The notes under the pieces: generated by a model | Database searches by the model: none | What the model was told of the DNA's origin: nothing | Seen by the model: the letters and a program-made list of their open reading frames with translations, nothing else | Part shown: piece after piece, positions 1-11,778 of the stretch | Layout: each line of letters starts with the position of its first letter | Position numbering within the stretch: the first letter of the stretch is position 1 | Origin: Gigaspora rosea | Taxonomy: Eukaryota > Glomeromycota > Glomeromycetes > Diversisporales > Gigasporaceae | Length of the DNA: 64,000 nucleotides | Assembly (NCBI GenBank): GCA_003550325.1 | Contig: QKWP01000136.1 | Coordinates: 100,533-164,532 of the forward strand | Reading direction: 5' to 3' | Program-made: the position numbers and the translations under genes

Positions 1-34
1 GTATATATTAATAATATAACTATTTTTATAAAAG

Positions 35-1958
35 ATGATCGATGTTGTTGAAGGGGTTTTATTAAATTTCTATACTTTTACAGACCAAGCCAAAGAAGAA
101 CCCGCAACTGGTTTTAGTTTTGAACCTACAGACATGGAGAAAGAATTGAACTTATTACGTAACAAAAGTTTTAATTCTGATTTTGAATTTATGGTATGTA
201 TATAAGTGCTGGCAAAACAAAATGACTTTAATTTTACTTTGAATAATGGCAAAATGCTGACATATAGCCCTAAATATTTAGATGACAGTAAGAGAATTAG
301 TTTCTCAATTAAGAGACGCTCATACAAAGTTAGGATTTGGATGTTATAACGCCTTTGAATTCTCTCAATCATTAACTTTATATTCAATGGTCACACCTGA
401 TAAACAGCAGGTAACTATAACCTTATACAGCGTAAAACTATTACTTATATAATTGAAATTAATTATTTATATAATTTATTTGACACAATAATAGAAAATT
501 AAGGTATATATATTCTTTTTATATTATAAAATAATTAGCATATATAAGCATTTTTTTAAATTTTCTTACATTATTTAGATCATGCAAGACTTTCTAGATC
601 CATCAAATAACAATTGCGAAGTGACAGAAATAAATGGTCAGAATGCATTAGAAGCGATTCATGAATTTGCTAATTGGAAACTCATAAATTTAAGGGATTT
701 AGGAGTTCGGTTTAATCAAGTAGTTGTTTCTGTTATTCCAGTCAACAATACTTTGGTTGGTGCTGGAAGATCTAATGTATTTGCAGAAAGATGGGATTTA
801 CCTGAAATCTCTAATATTAATTATACATTATCTTGTCCTGAAAAACGTAATTTCGTTAGGGAATGGAACATAAGCTTCTTTGGCAATAGCAAAGATTTTA
901 ATGATACTAAAAGCTATTTTGATCAAAATTGTCTACCTAAATCATCTCAGTCAAAACCATTTCAGTTTATGGAAAATAAGAAATTAATTTTAAAACCAAC
1001 TTTTAATCAGATAACTGAATCTCAAGCTGAGTTAGTATTAAGTGCAGGAGATGCTTATTTTTACTTGGTTGGTGATATCGGTGTTGCCCAATTTACTAGC
1101 ATGATTTTTGATAACAATCAACTGCGTGAAATACAGAATGGTTTTCAATTATTACACGAAAAAAATGCTAAAAAGGTATAAAATTTAATAAATCATTTGT
1201 TATGTAATTTTCATATAATAAATTTATTTAAATTTTTTTAACAGCTTGTTCTAGATTTATCGAATAATGCAGGTGGCTATGTTACTACACCCCCAATCAT
1301 AAGTGCTTTCCTGCTTCCGTCAAATAGTAGTAGCTTTTTTCCAAATGATCAGAAAATTACAAACATCACTGAACAAATGATAGGTCCTGGTAAATTATTT
1401 GATCCAAACGAGCTTCTCTCATTTCCTTCGAGAGAAAATTTTTCTAGTACAGAAGATTTTATAGGCAATAATTATATTCAAAGAGGTGGCACAACATCAA
1501 GATATTCTAGTAAATTTAACTTTAAACTTGATAGTGATATATTAAAGATAATGAATGGTACTAAGGAATATCCATGGACAAAAGACAATACTATAATTTT
1601 AACTAATGGATATTGTGGATCTGCCTGTGCACTTCTCTCACTATATTTATCTGAAATAGGCCAATTTTCAACTGTCTCTGTTGGTGGTTTCTATAATACT
1701 TCTTTATCATTTTCATCTTTTCCCGGTGGTGAAGTTTTTTCTTATTGTAGTTCATGTAATAATAATATCAATGGTATCCCTAAGTTTCCGGTATTGGCTG
1801 AGCTGTCAACTACTATAATTGAGGCTTATAGTATTCTCACAAATGAAGTTTTAGATTTTTCATATAGACCCGCTAAATATAGGCTTTATTATGATGATGA
1901 AAGTGCCAGGGATCCTTCCATATTATGGAGTAAGGCTGCTGAATTTTTAAATAATTAA
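35..1958 (+). CDS. Peptidase S41 family (tail-specific-protease-like) protein, 5' truncated by window edge
   Basis: Four exons join in phase: 35-193, 282-410, 579-1175 and 1245-1958, with GT-AG introns of 88, 168 and 69 nt, giving 532 residues before the TAA. Exon 35-193 follows an AG and has an in-frame stop just upstream, so it is probably an internal exon and the N-terminus lies outside the window. Seen motifs: RDAHT near residue 65 (the substrate-groove segment of fungal S41 proteins), LVLDLSNNAGGYV at about 296-308 (core S41 strand and glycine turn) and NGYCGSACA with the expected nucleophile Ser about 421. Family knowledge: S41 enzymes are serine endopeptidases with a Ser-Lys pair, and the fungal clade is usually secreted. 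The many N-x-S/T sites fit secretion, but the signal peptide cannot be seen. The frame is intact. Substrate is unknown. Confidence 0.85.
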
Positions 1959-2035
1959 AGTTTAATGTATACTCTATGTTGACATTAAGATATTTTATTT
2001 TGTAACTAGTGGTATCACAATGATTTCAATATATA

Positions 2036-2230
2036 TAATTATTTAAATGCTACATTTTTTGGAATCTATTTACTGAATATAATAAAAATACAAAAAGTAA
2101 TGAAATAAGTTCTGAAAATATAATGAATTTAGATAATTGCTTGTATTGTAATTGTAAAACTTATAATGCTTGCAAAAATCATATACTGTATTGGTCAAAT
2201 CAAACTAAATTGAAAAAAGCAATAATATAG
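2036..2230 (+). repeat. Dispersed repeat, copy 1 (direct partner at 57420-57607)
   Basis: About 190 bp downstream of the peptidase gene is closely similar, in the same orientation, to 57420-57607. Shared landmarks include TTTAGATAATTGCTTGTATT and TGGTCAAATCAAACTAAATT. The second copy is interrupted by a LINE exactly where this copy continues with TATAGTACATAATAG, so this copy approximates the empty site. Confidence 0.75.
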
Positions 2231-2429
2231 TACATAATAGTTAAAGTTGGTTTATATTGATATTATTATAATTTTTATTCCAAGTTATAGTAAAACATTC
2301 TATTTGGGAATTCCAATAACCACAGTATATTTTTTTAAGATTATTTAAGTTTGCATTAGAATTTTTATGATTTTTACTAAATTATATAAGATATTTCTGT
2401 AAAACTTATCTGCTATTCTTGCAGTCATA

Positions 2430-2880
2430 GTATGGTTGAGTTAGTTTGTATTTAGTTAGTTTGTATTGACAAAACTTACTATTTTGGTAACCATAGTATG
2501 TAATTAAGGTTATTTTGAATCAAAATTATTATATTAAAAATTATTGTGATTTGTACTATAAGTTACTGTTTATAAAAACATACTATTTTGGCTACTATTT
2601 TATTAGTTAGAAATGGTTTGTATTGAAATTATCTTTTATTTTCTATATTATTAAGTTTATTTTGTATTAAAATTACATTACAAGTTATTATAAAGCCTTT
2701 TCTGGTAATAAGAGTTAGCTTGTATTGGAATTATTATGAATACCTATAAAAATTTTGTCCTAAATCTATTTAATACATAATATATAGTTAAGATTGCATA
2801 ATCTGTATTATAAATTATTATAAGGTTGAATTAGTTTGTATTAGAATTATTATAGTTACTACATGACCCCAAACAATCTA
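2430..2880 (+). repeat. Degenerate tandem repeat based on TTAGTTTGTATTGxAATTAT
   Basis: The phrase (G)TTAGTTTGTATT followed by an AATTAT-like stretch recurs several times with irregular spacing. No open reading frame of note lies here. Probably a decayed tandem repeat. Confidence 0.45.
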
Positions 2881-3292
2881 TATGAGCATATATTTGGGCA
2901 TTAAAGTAATTTTATTTGGTTAACACTTTTATATTTGTATATATAATCTAGATTTTAATATTTCAATTACTAGATAAAAATTTTAGTCTTATTTATTCTT
3001 TTTTGAAATTTAAGTCTGTTTTTAAAAAAGATTTCTATACAGCATTCTCTAAAAAAAAGAACACTTTATAATATTTTTAAACCAAATTATAACTTACTTT
3101 ATATTTTAATTAATACTTTTCAAATAAGTTTATAATACTTATCCTATTAGCATAATTTTAAATATATTCTATTAAGTAATTATTTGTTTTCATATATAAC
3201 CTTTTTATCCAATACCTACCTACTTTCAAATATAACCTTTTTAAAAAAGAAATATAACATTATATAGATTGTTCAGGGTTCTGTTACTACTA
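2850..3292. mobile_element. Candidate MITE with ~28-bp terminal inverted repeats
   Basis: GACCCCAAACAATCTATAT on the left is matched in inverted orientation by ATATAGATTGTTCAGGGTTC on the right, extending into TTACTAC/GTAGTAA. The interior is AT-rich and non-coding. The size (~440 bp) and lack of a transposase fit a non-autonomous DNA element. No target duplication was identified. Confidence 0.45.
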
Positions 3293-3365
3293 TGAGATAC
3301 TATAAAATTTTAGTTACAAGCTTTACTATTTTAGCAATTTATAGTATATAATTTACTAATATATA

Positions 3366-3535
3366 TTATGGCCATTCTTCTCTATAATTATAAAGTTTTA
3401 TTAAAAAAATCTGTGATTATAATTATATAAAAATCTTTTTTTATAGTTTTAATAATAAAATATTTCAAAATTTAATATAATTGCACAAGAGTTGTAATTA
3501 TATAAAAGGTAATTATAGAGGAGAATAACTATATT
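3366..3535. mobile_element. Small hairpin element
   Basis: CATTCTTCTCTATAATTATA near 3370 is the inverted partner of TAATTATAGAGGAGAATAAC near 3511-3530. The interior is AT-rich and partly self-complementary. About 165 bp, non-coding. Confidence 0.45.
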
Positions 3536-3539
3536 AAGG

Positions 3540-5660
3540 ATATCTATATTTTAGTTATCTAATATCTACAAAATATATAACCAAAAAAAATTTAAAAAAA
3601 CCCTATTACTAGAATATTTTTAATAATTAATAAGTTTTTTTAAACATATGTAATTATATATTTTTTAAATGCTAAAGTTTGACAAGTTTTAAATAATCTT
3701 AACATTTAAGTATTTTAAATATAAATAAGACTAAAAAAATGCTTAAATAGCTAAAACATATATTACTGTATATATATTTTATTTTGGTACTAAGCATATT
3801 TATCTAAAATATAAAGTTAAAATCAATTAATAAAATTTAGAAATTACATCATTTTGTATAATTTTATTAATAAAATTATTAAAAAAATATTTTGTTTCTT
3901 AAAATTTTACAAATAGAACATAATTTCTTGTATTATAGTCAAAGTCAAAAGTATCACTTCCTGTAACTATTTAAATTAAAAAAAGCTACAATTTTGAAAC
4001 TTTTATAATAAATAATAATTTTTTTTTGAAATTTAGTAGCCATGCTACAACTTTTAGTTTAATCAATTATGTAATACCAGTACAACATGATTACCTACTT
4101 TTGAGGTTAATATATTAAAGTGCAACCCACCCAGATGTCCTAAAGATCCTTAAATGTGACCTGCTATATTAAAGATTTCTCTCATCAGAGACCCTTTCTA
4201 TCAACAAATTTAGAGTACCCGAATCAATGATTGGAGTTTGTTGCCTGTTATAACTGCCTACTTTCTAACCCTCTTCTCCTAACTTCTTGAGTAGCAAAAT
4301 TTTGCCAGAAAATGAAAAAGTATAAAGAAAATAAAAGGAAATATAAAATGGGAGGAATTTATACAACCTAAACAAAAAACCAAAATAATATAATATGAAA
4401 ATGAAAAAATAGAAGAAGAGGGCACAAAGTAAACGGTTATGACAGCACTATTTACACCTGTGCCAGACTATAAAAATTATATAATACTGTACAAGAAACT
4501 GCCTCGCCTAAATATTATATGTACAGATTAAGAAAAGAAAAGAAAAAAAGAAACAATACCTAATAGAACATTCTAGAAAAACTTCTTTTCAAATTTTACT
4601 CCAAAACACCTCACGTGTTATTCATTGTTTATCTCAAAGACCCAATTTCACTCATGACTTAATTCTGATTTGGTATGCGTGTTCCCAATTCGGAAGAAGC
4701 AAACACTACTGATCTTTTAGAGGGGATAAACCAAAATGCCCACTTTTTTGAAATTTCAAAAAGACTAAAGGGCGCAGGGAGAGAGTACCAAACCTAAAGG
4801 ATTTTGACAAAGTTATACTAAATAGAATAATATATCTAACCAAGCCTCTACTTCTATTTTCATATCTATCGAACTTGAAAAAGCTCTAGAGTTTCTTTAC
4901 TACGTCTTTGCTTGATAGTACCAAAGCCCACCAAGGTGCTTCGCTTAAAAGGTTGCATATCTTTTTTATTTTTATTTCAGGAGCAAAACATCCAGTAAAT
5001 TGACTTTGTACCCAACAGCAGCTTGGTGAAGTTTTGTTGCGTATAGGTATGTTAACTATAGAGTTTTCATAGGTCAGTATTCTTGAAAAATTTGGTACAA
5101 GGGATCGTTAGAAAGAGTTGATTATATAAATATTAATAATAATAATAATTAATAAATGCTAATTAGTAAATTTTCTTATAATTTTTAAATTATTGCAACA
5201 AAAATTAGATAAGAACTAAAATTTTTAGTTCATATTTAATCAAACTAATTGAATTTAATTAAAAAGAAATTTGGCTTAATTTATAAGATAGTTGTTGAAA
5301 AGTTAATTTTTAAAATTGTTTATTAAAAATTTGGTTGTAAAACTATATTTTTTATTTTAATATAGAAATTAATTTAAGTAAATATTAATATTACACTGGT
5401 GGATATTGGTATCCACTCTATATAAAATATAGTAAAGTATAATTATCAATAAGCTAATCAGTAAATAAATCATATCTATAAATCTATTTTCATTTTATTA
5501 TTTACAACTTTTCCCTTACTTTAATGTGTTTTGCTTCGCGTATTTTTTTTTACTTAGGGTGGTGACAGATATTACGTAATATTTTAGGGAAAAGAGGGTC
5601 TCTAAAATCTTATGTTAAATATAGAAGTTCATAATAGCCAATCAAATTTCTCTTATGTAG
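3540..5660. other. Gene-free stretch
   Basis: AT-rich sequence without a supported gene. 4100-5100 is somewhat less AT-rich and may be a decayed element, but no reading frame, RNA gene or clear repeat border was seen. A short GGTGGATATTGGTATCCAC palindrome lies near 5400. Confidence 0.4.
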
Positions 5661-5849
5661 GAAGGAGGGGAGTACCGTATTTGTGCATAATAATGCCTTC
5701 TGCGCATTATTTTGGACCTCTGTGCATTATTTTGAAACGCGCATGCACCTTATTTTGAGTTAAAATGTCTTTTTTTAAAATTCTGTACCAGTATTTGAAA
5801 TTGGTTCGATCACTGACAAACACTTTAAAGACATCGAACTTACTTCACC

Positions 5850-6420
5850 GGTAAGCTTATTTTATAGTAATTTATAGATAAGTTCATTTCGTAACATTAG
5901 ATTTGAATTTCCTGATTAGTTTACCCCAATTTGTAAATAAACCTTCTCTTTATTTAGTATAGATAATTTTCATTTCTATTTTTTTTATAATTCATTAAAC
6001 ATTAGTCGAAGTTTGGTAAACTTGATGATTGACATATAGTCGACCCTATTTGTAAAATCTTCATAACTCATTAACATGTTAGCACGTATACATGTTATGG
6101 GCGCAGATTATAAACATTCTCAATAGCACTTCAACGTGCTGGGCTTGTTGTACTATCATGTAGCATATTAAACAACACATTAAAATGCTATTATTATGTC
6201 ATCTATTAAATTTAAATGTATATAAATGAATGAATTCAATATCAATAAAGACATACTATAGAATACAATATTAGAAATGTTTTTCCTGTTTTTATTTAAG
6301 AAAAATAAAGGAAATAAGCTAGTGTAGTGTTGAAGAGACCTCTATTTGAATAAATAATAAACTTATCTTCCAGTAACTATTAGAGTTAAATTGGCTAAAT
6401 GCATATGCTCTCATAGTTAC
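5850..6420. repeat. Dispersed repeat, copy A (inverted partner at 48430-48970)
   Basis: Long interrupted similarity to the reverse complement of 48430-48970. Shared blocks include AACTTGATGATTGACATA, GCTAGTGTAGTG plus TGAAGAGACC, and AACTATTAGAGTTAAATTGG. Both copies are non-coding and carry repeated AACGTG/AACATG-type words (acgtgttaacgtg). The flanks 5670-5760 and 6640-6690 share GCGCATxxTTATTTTGAG-like words and may be part of the element. Confidence 0.7.
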
Positions 6421-6879
6421 AGTAGACAGTATATTTCTGACAGCCCATTTCACCAATATGTAAATCTAATTAATATCATTAGAGTTGGGTTTAAAATTAG
6501 AGTTAAAAGATAAAGCAATTATAAAAAAAAAACTTGTGAAATAAGCTATCAATGAAATCCTACGAAGTGAACTTTTCCAAATTTGAAGTGATTGTTGGTG
6601 AAATGATATGAACCCGCTTTGAGCCTATGTTATATAAGGTGTGTACGTGTTATTTCAGAATGCGCATAGAGCGTTATTTTGAGCAAAAAAGCTTAATTTT
6701 TTAAAAACTCAAAATCTGAATAAACCCTGGCTTGCTATTACGTACAAATATGATAGAAGGTATAGTAAAATTATATTATGAATATATGTCACTACACTTA
6801 ACCTTTTCTTTTGTTAAGCAGTTTTTATTTCTTTAGGTGTTCTTTTTTGCTTAACTTAGTTTTTTTTTGATTTTAATAC

Positions 6880-7020
6880 AGCACATTTCTTCTTTACATA
6901 GCTCTTTTTTACCTTATACAGCTTTTTTTACATGGCTCATTTTCTCTATATAGCTCTTTTTATTATACAGCTCTTTTGTTATATAGCTCTTTTTTAATAC
7001 AGTTCTGTTTCTTTAGTGAG
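6880..7020. repeat. Short tandem repeat of an ATACAGCTCTTTTT-type unit
   Basis: About seven imperfect copies of (A)TA(C/T)AGCTCTTTT(T) spaced 20-25 bp. Each copy resembles a polypyrimidine/acceptor signal but no exons are evident. Confidence 0.6.
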
Positions 7021-7158
7021 TTTTTATATTTTATTGCCTCATGAGTTTTTTGTTTATTTTACTAGTCCTTTTCGAGCTCTATTCTAAAACAATGATTTTT
7101 TTTTTAGTTCTTAAAATAACCTAATCTCTAAGTCCAAATTATTTCTCTGATAACTATC

Positions 7159-7407
7159 ATGTGGATTATACCATTTTTCACTAATCAAAAAATTGAAGGT
7201 ATTAACATTTCAAATCCTTTTCAATACAAAGTCAGACAGCGCATAGCAAACAAGAGATATTTGTCTGCTATTGAAAATCATAACACCAAACATATTCAAT
7301 TAACTAATCAAGATGAATTATCAGAGACTGGGTCAAAAAAGAAAAATATAAGCGTCAATGCACTATGTGTAAGTCATGGTATTATGATTCCTGAAATTGC
7401 CCCTTAA
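7159..7407 (+). CDS. Unrecognised small ORF (82 aa)
   Basis: An ATG-initiated frame ending in TAA that I do not recognise. The product is hydrophilic and lysine/asparagine-rich, with no signal peptide, membrane segment or repeat. It lies between two simple-repeat tracts and has no visible flanking exon. It could be an orphan exon, an element fragment or chance. Confidence 0.2.
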   Translation: MWIIPFFTNQKIEGINISNPFQYKVRQRIANKRYLSAIENHNTKHIQLTNQDELSETGSKKKNISVNALCVSHGIMIPEIAP

Positions 7408-7434
7408 AGGAATAATTGTGGTAAACAATTATTA

Positions 7435-7560
7435 GAAGGGTGTTTACATTGCTTATGTTGCTTGTTTTGCTAATATTGCTTATGTAACTTACAATTATGC
7501 TGCTAATGTATGTTTACTTTACTTATGTTTACGTTACTTATAATTTTTGTTATATCACTT
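7435..7560. repeat. Degenerate repeat of TTGCTTATGTT/TTACTTATGTT
   Basis: Short words TTGCTTATGTTGCTTG, TTGCTTATGTAACTTA and TTACTTATGTTTACGTTACTTA follow each other. Low-complexity, non-coding. Confidence 0.5.
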
Positions 7561-7867
7561 ATATTGTAATTCATGAAATTATATTGCTTGATTGGTATTG
7601 CAAAATTGTCTTTTGAAGAATAGTTATGGAGCTAAATCAAGTAGTTATATTTGATTGGCATATGAGATTACAAAGACTGTAAGTACAATGAAAACTTATA
7701 TTTAATAGTTACTATCTGTTTAATTCTACAACTTAAATTTCATATAAAATTTATGTTGAAGATTTATTAAATGTATATTTGATTTAATTGAAACTCGTAG
7801 GTTCACACTTATTGTTAATATATATAGTAGATCTCTTTTTTTTGGTTAGTCAAATTTATATTTAGCA

Positions 7868-7968
7868 TTAAAAGGTGTAGTCTAAAATTCAAATGTATAG
7901 ATAAATCAAATTGCTTTATTTTGAAATCAAGCAATTTGATTGATTTTGTACACTCAAATTTTAGACAA
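7868..7968. repeat. Hairpin (inverted repeat), ~100 bp
   Basis: GTCTAAAATTCAAATGTA and AATCAAATTGCTT on the left pair with AAGCAATTTGATT and ACTCAAATTTTAGAC on the right, centred near 7920. Confidence 0.6.
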
Positions 7969-8074
7969 TAGATATGGGCTATAGTTTGTGTATATTATAA
8001 AGTAACTAGATTTAAAAGTTATTAGTAAGCTGATAAGATATTTACTTATGAGGCCTAAAATAATCATGAGGCCT

Positions 8075-8100
8075 AAAGGTTAGGGTTAGGGTTAGTTTCA
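8075..8100 (+). repeat. Interstitial telomere-like tract (TTAGGG)n
   Basis: GGTTAGGGTTAGGGTTAG occurs in gene-free DNA. Only about three units are present, far from a chromosome end as judged by the sequence on both sides. Similar tracts occur inside MITE-like elements elsewhere in this window. Confidence 0.6.
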
Positions 8101-8298
8101 TTATATTGAGTTTTGGGTAGGGTTTTGAAATACTATAGTAGATTTGCTTGTATATAAGTAATTTATATATATTATTTTAAAAAAATAAGTTGTTTTGTAT
8201 ATGCATTTATCTTAAATTGATTGGTTAATTTAAAGTAGAATATTAGTATTCCCCAGTAATAATTAAAAATAGTCTTAATTTAATTCTATATTGAAATA

Positions 8299-9450
8299 GA
8301 AAATTGATATTTCTACATCCTTTTTTGATAATGCTACATCCATATAGATCATTTGGTTTTTTATATTTTTTTGAACTTTGATTAAAGCTATTTTGATACT
8401 TATTTAACCAAATTTAATCAAATTTTTAATTAGAATTCCTGCTTTTTACAATTAAAGCAAAAAAGTTAATCAAATTTGGTTGGTAAGTGCTAAGATATCT
8501 TTGATAAAGTTGAATCCAATTTTTGCCACAGATTATATTTGATAGATATTCTAAAATTTTACAAACATTTGATCATAGTTATCTTGACATCATTTTAATC
8601 AAATTTGGATAACATTTTTATTTTAATTCTACTGCTTACTACAATTATATCTTTAATTAAAGTTATAAACAATATTTAGCTATAGCTTATATTTGACAGA
8701 TGTTTTAAAATTATACAAACTTGATTGAAGTTATCTTAATACCACTTTAATCAAACTTTTTTTATTTTAATTTTACTGCTTTCTACAATTAAAAAAAAAT
8801 GTTGACAGATTTTGTCGAGTAGTAACAAGATACATATCTTAATTGAAGTTATTTTGACACCTTTCTAATCAAATTTTGATAAGCTTTTTTTATTTTAATT
8901 CTACTATTTACTATATTAAAACAAGAAAAATTAATTGAATTTGATTAGATAGATGTTAAAATATCTTTAATCAAAGATTGTAAACACTTTTTTGCTATAA
9001 CTTATATTTGATCAATAGTTTAGAATTTTATAAAACTTTGATTAAAGATATTTTGACACTCTTCTAATCAAATTCAATTAACTTTTTTTTATTTTAATTC
9101 TATTGCTTTTTACAATTAATCAAAAAAAGTTATCAAATTTGATTAAGTGGATGATAAGATATCTTTGATCAAAAATTGTAAACAAATTTTTGTTATAGCT
9201 AATATTTGAAAGACATTTTAGAATTTTACTAACTTTGATTGAAGATATCTTAATACTTTCTAATTAAATTTGATCAACTTTTTTATTTTGATTCTAATGC
9301 TTTCTACAATTAAAACAAAAAAAAAGTTTATAGAATTTGGTTAGGTAAATATCAAGGTATATTTAATCAAAGTTCAAAAATATTATAAAAAACTACAAGG
9401 TCTATATAGGTATATATTATTAAAAAAAGGTTTAGAAATATCAATTTTCT
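8299..9450. mobile_element. Terminal-inverted-repeat element containing a ~145-190-bp tandem array
   Basis: The left end AAAATTGATATTTCTACATCC (8300 onward) is mirrored by GGTTTAGAAATATCAATTTT near 9428-9447, and the ATCATTTGG...TTTGAACTTTGATTAAA inner segment is mirrored by TTTAATCAAAGTTCAAAAAT. Between them five to six diverged units repeat the landmarks CTACTGCTTTxTACAATTAA, GATTAAAGATATCTT and AATCAAATTTGAT. No coding capacity. Likely a non-autonomous DNA element. Confidence 0.6.
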
Positions 9451-10206
9451 AAAAATAAAAATATAGTTTACAATCAAATTTTTAATATACATTCTAAAAC
9501 AACTTTAAAAATTAATTTTTTAACAACTATCTTATTAAATTTTTATATGTAAAGTAATTGTAAAATTATGAACTTAGATCAATATTATAATTATTTTTAA
9601 AAATACAATTTTAAAATTAATATACATAAATTGAATTAATTTAGTATTCACCATTGGTGAAATTCACTAGTGATTATTCATATATACATAAATATATAGC
9701 AAAACAAATAAAAATTAAATCTCTTTAATATTAGAATAAGAGTAAAGGTTAAAGATTAGATTAAAGCTTTATATATAGTAAAATCAGGGCTATGATTCTC
9801 TACAACTCTCTCTATCGATCACTGAAACCAAAGGTGGAGCTAAAGGAACTCAAGATTTGAATACAACTGAAATAAGAGAATATATAAAAAACAACCTCGG
9901 GAAAACTAAACGAGAAAAGCAAATAATAGTTTATTAGAATGATTTAGCTCTTTACAAACTGTAGCTTCTAATATCTAGGAAAACTTACCTTCTCGTAAAC
10001 AACAAATAGCACATAATTGAGGTTAAAGTAAACAAACGAAACACGTATGATATTAGAACTTCGTGATTATACCAACTTTTTTAAAAAGTCAGAAGAGGAA
10101 AAGGCTATATTACATGGAAACCAAAGCAAGTTTATTTGAAAAGAAGATAGGAAAGTGGCAGAATATTTAGGTACCATCGAGACCTCCTTAATAGTGATTA
10201 TACGAA

Positions 10207-11713
10207 ATGTATTACGTTATTACACGTGGGCTCAATACAAGAAAGCAAGGGAGTAAGACGGATGGAAAAGAAAGAATTCTGCTAGACGGCATTAGCAACA
10301 ACTCTAAGCAAGGTGGTAGCATAAATTACATTCAATATAAATTTACTAGTAATGAGGCCAAAAACAAATACATCCCAATAGAAATCACAAGTACACAACC
10401 GAGGAAGTTAAGTAGAAAGGACAATAATGACCTGGATGTTATAACGGAAGACTCGATGGAACACAATCAAAACTCGGATAAAACTTCAAGTAACATTATC
10501 ATAATCGACAACATGGGTGCATTACGCAAAAGAAATCATGCAGAGCATGAGGACACTAATAATCAAGCAGAAATCAAACAGGAATTAATGAAGAAAATAC
10601 TAGTACAGAACAAATGTGGCACTCTTGATTATGGACTTGAAGAGCAGTTGCCAACAAAAGTTCAGAATATGACAAAGTTTGGAGCAGATAGAAATGGCAA
10701 GAAATCCAAATATCAGGAGGATATATACAGCTCAGTATGGGCTCCAAAAAGCAACTTTATCTCAGCAAAACACACAAATGTATCACTGTACTACTTTACA
10801 CTATGGGATCTCCCAAAGGAAACGAATGCAAAGGAAATCAAAAGACATCTGGATTACTTCGGGTTAGCAACAATTCTTGCTTGGCAACAAAATTATAAAA
10901 CAAAGGCAGCATTTATTAAAATCACAACAAGTGTTGAAACAAGAAAAATTTGTTAAGAGATAACTGGTCGATCCACTTAAATCATAGAAAGACATATAGG
11001 ATAACGCCGGAAAAGTTTGATAGTAGCATATTAGAAGAAAGAAATAGGTTTAAAACAACGATTTTTAACGTACCTAGAACAGCCTACGACTGTTTTCTAC
11101 TTCATCAATTAAAAAGATATAAAGTGCAAGTGGTACACATGCTGAGTAATCGACACAGAAACCAATGTTGGAAAGCCTATATATACTTTAGAACTGAAAA
11201 AGACCTATTGCAAGCCCAGAAATCCAATATGTATTACTACAGCACGAAGTTGAACTAGAAGTTACCGAATATAGAAGCGGTTTCCAAGAAGAGGTGAAGT
11301 AATCGGCAAGTTTCTGAAAAGGAATTAATAAACAATGACAGTGGATGTCCACATATTACAATAAAAGGAAACAACCTCTAACCGAAGTAGAAATTAATGG
11401 AAACACAAATATAGACAAAAAGCCTAAATACGCTGCCAAGTGTAGAAACTTAAATAAGTGCTACAAAAATGATAAAGAAGATGTACCTGTGGCTAAAGCA
11501 TGGCCTAAGGCAAGATCTCAATCCAGAGAGAGGTTAGTAAGCAGTAACAGACGAAATAAGGTTGAAAGTAGCTATACGTATAGTAGTAAAGGAGATGCAG
11601 AAGACTTTGAACAAGTATCTTTGCTTCAAAGAATATTAGAGCGATTAGATATATTAGAAAGTAAGTCAGCGGGTGTGTCTAATGTGGGAGAAAATCTCCC
11701 GAACTTCTCCTAA
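10207..11713 (+). pseudogene. LINE-1 ORF1: RNA-binding (RRM-like) protein, frameshifted
   Basis: Three consecutive frames (10207-10956, 10950-11258, 11345-11713) read as one decayed ORF1. The first has a polar, charged leader and then an RRM-like module from about residue 195 (YYFTLWDLPKETNAKEI, then AAFIKI). The second frame continues directly (RDNWSIHLNHRKTYRI) into a second RRM-like module (KTTIFNVPRTAYD ... KAYIYFRTEKDLLQAQ). The third is basic (KARSQSRERL) and ends in a short coiled-coil-like segment (LLQRILERLDILESK). The break near 10950 is a one-base shift. Fungal LINE ORF1 proteins of this layout bind element RNA; that role is by family analogy. Confidence 0.65.
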
Positions 11714-11778
11714 AAGTTGCCAAGGGCATCAATAAGAAAAAGAGCAAACTCATTAGTTTGCAAAAAAAAAGCGAGGAA

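Noticed and set aside
8075-8100. Chromosome end or telomere
   Set aside because: Only two to three TTAGGG units occur at each place, in both orientations, and several lie inside MITE-like elements with sequence continuing on both sides.
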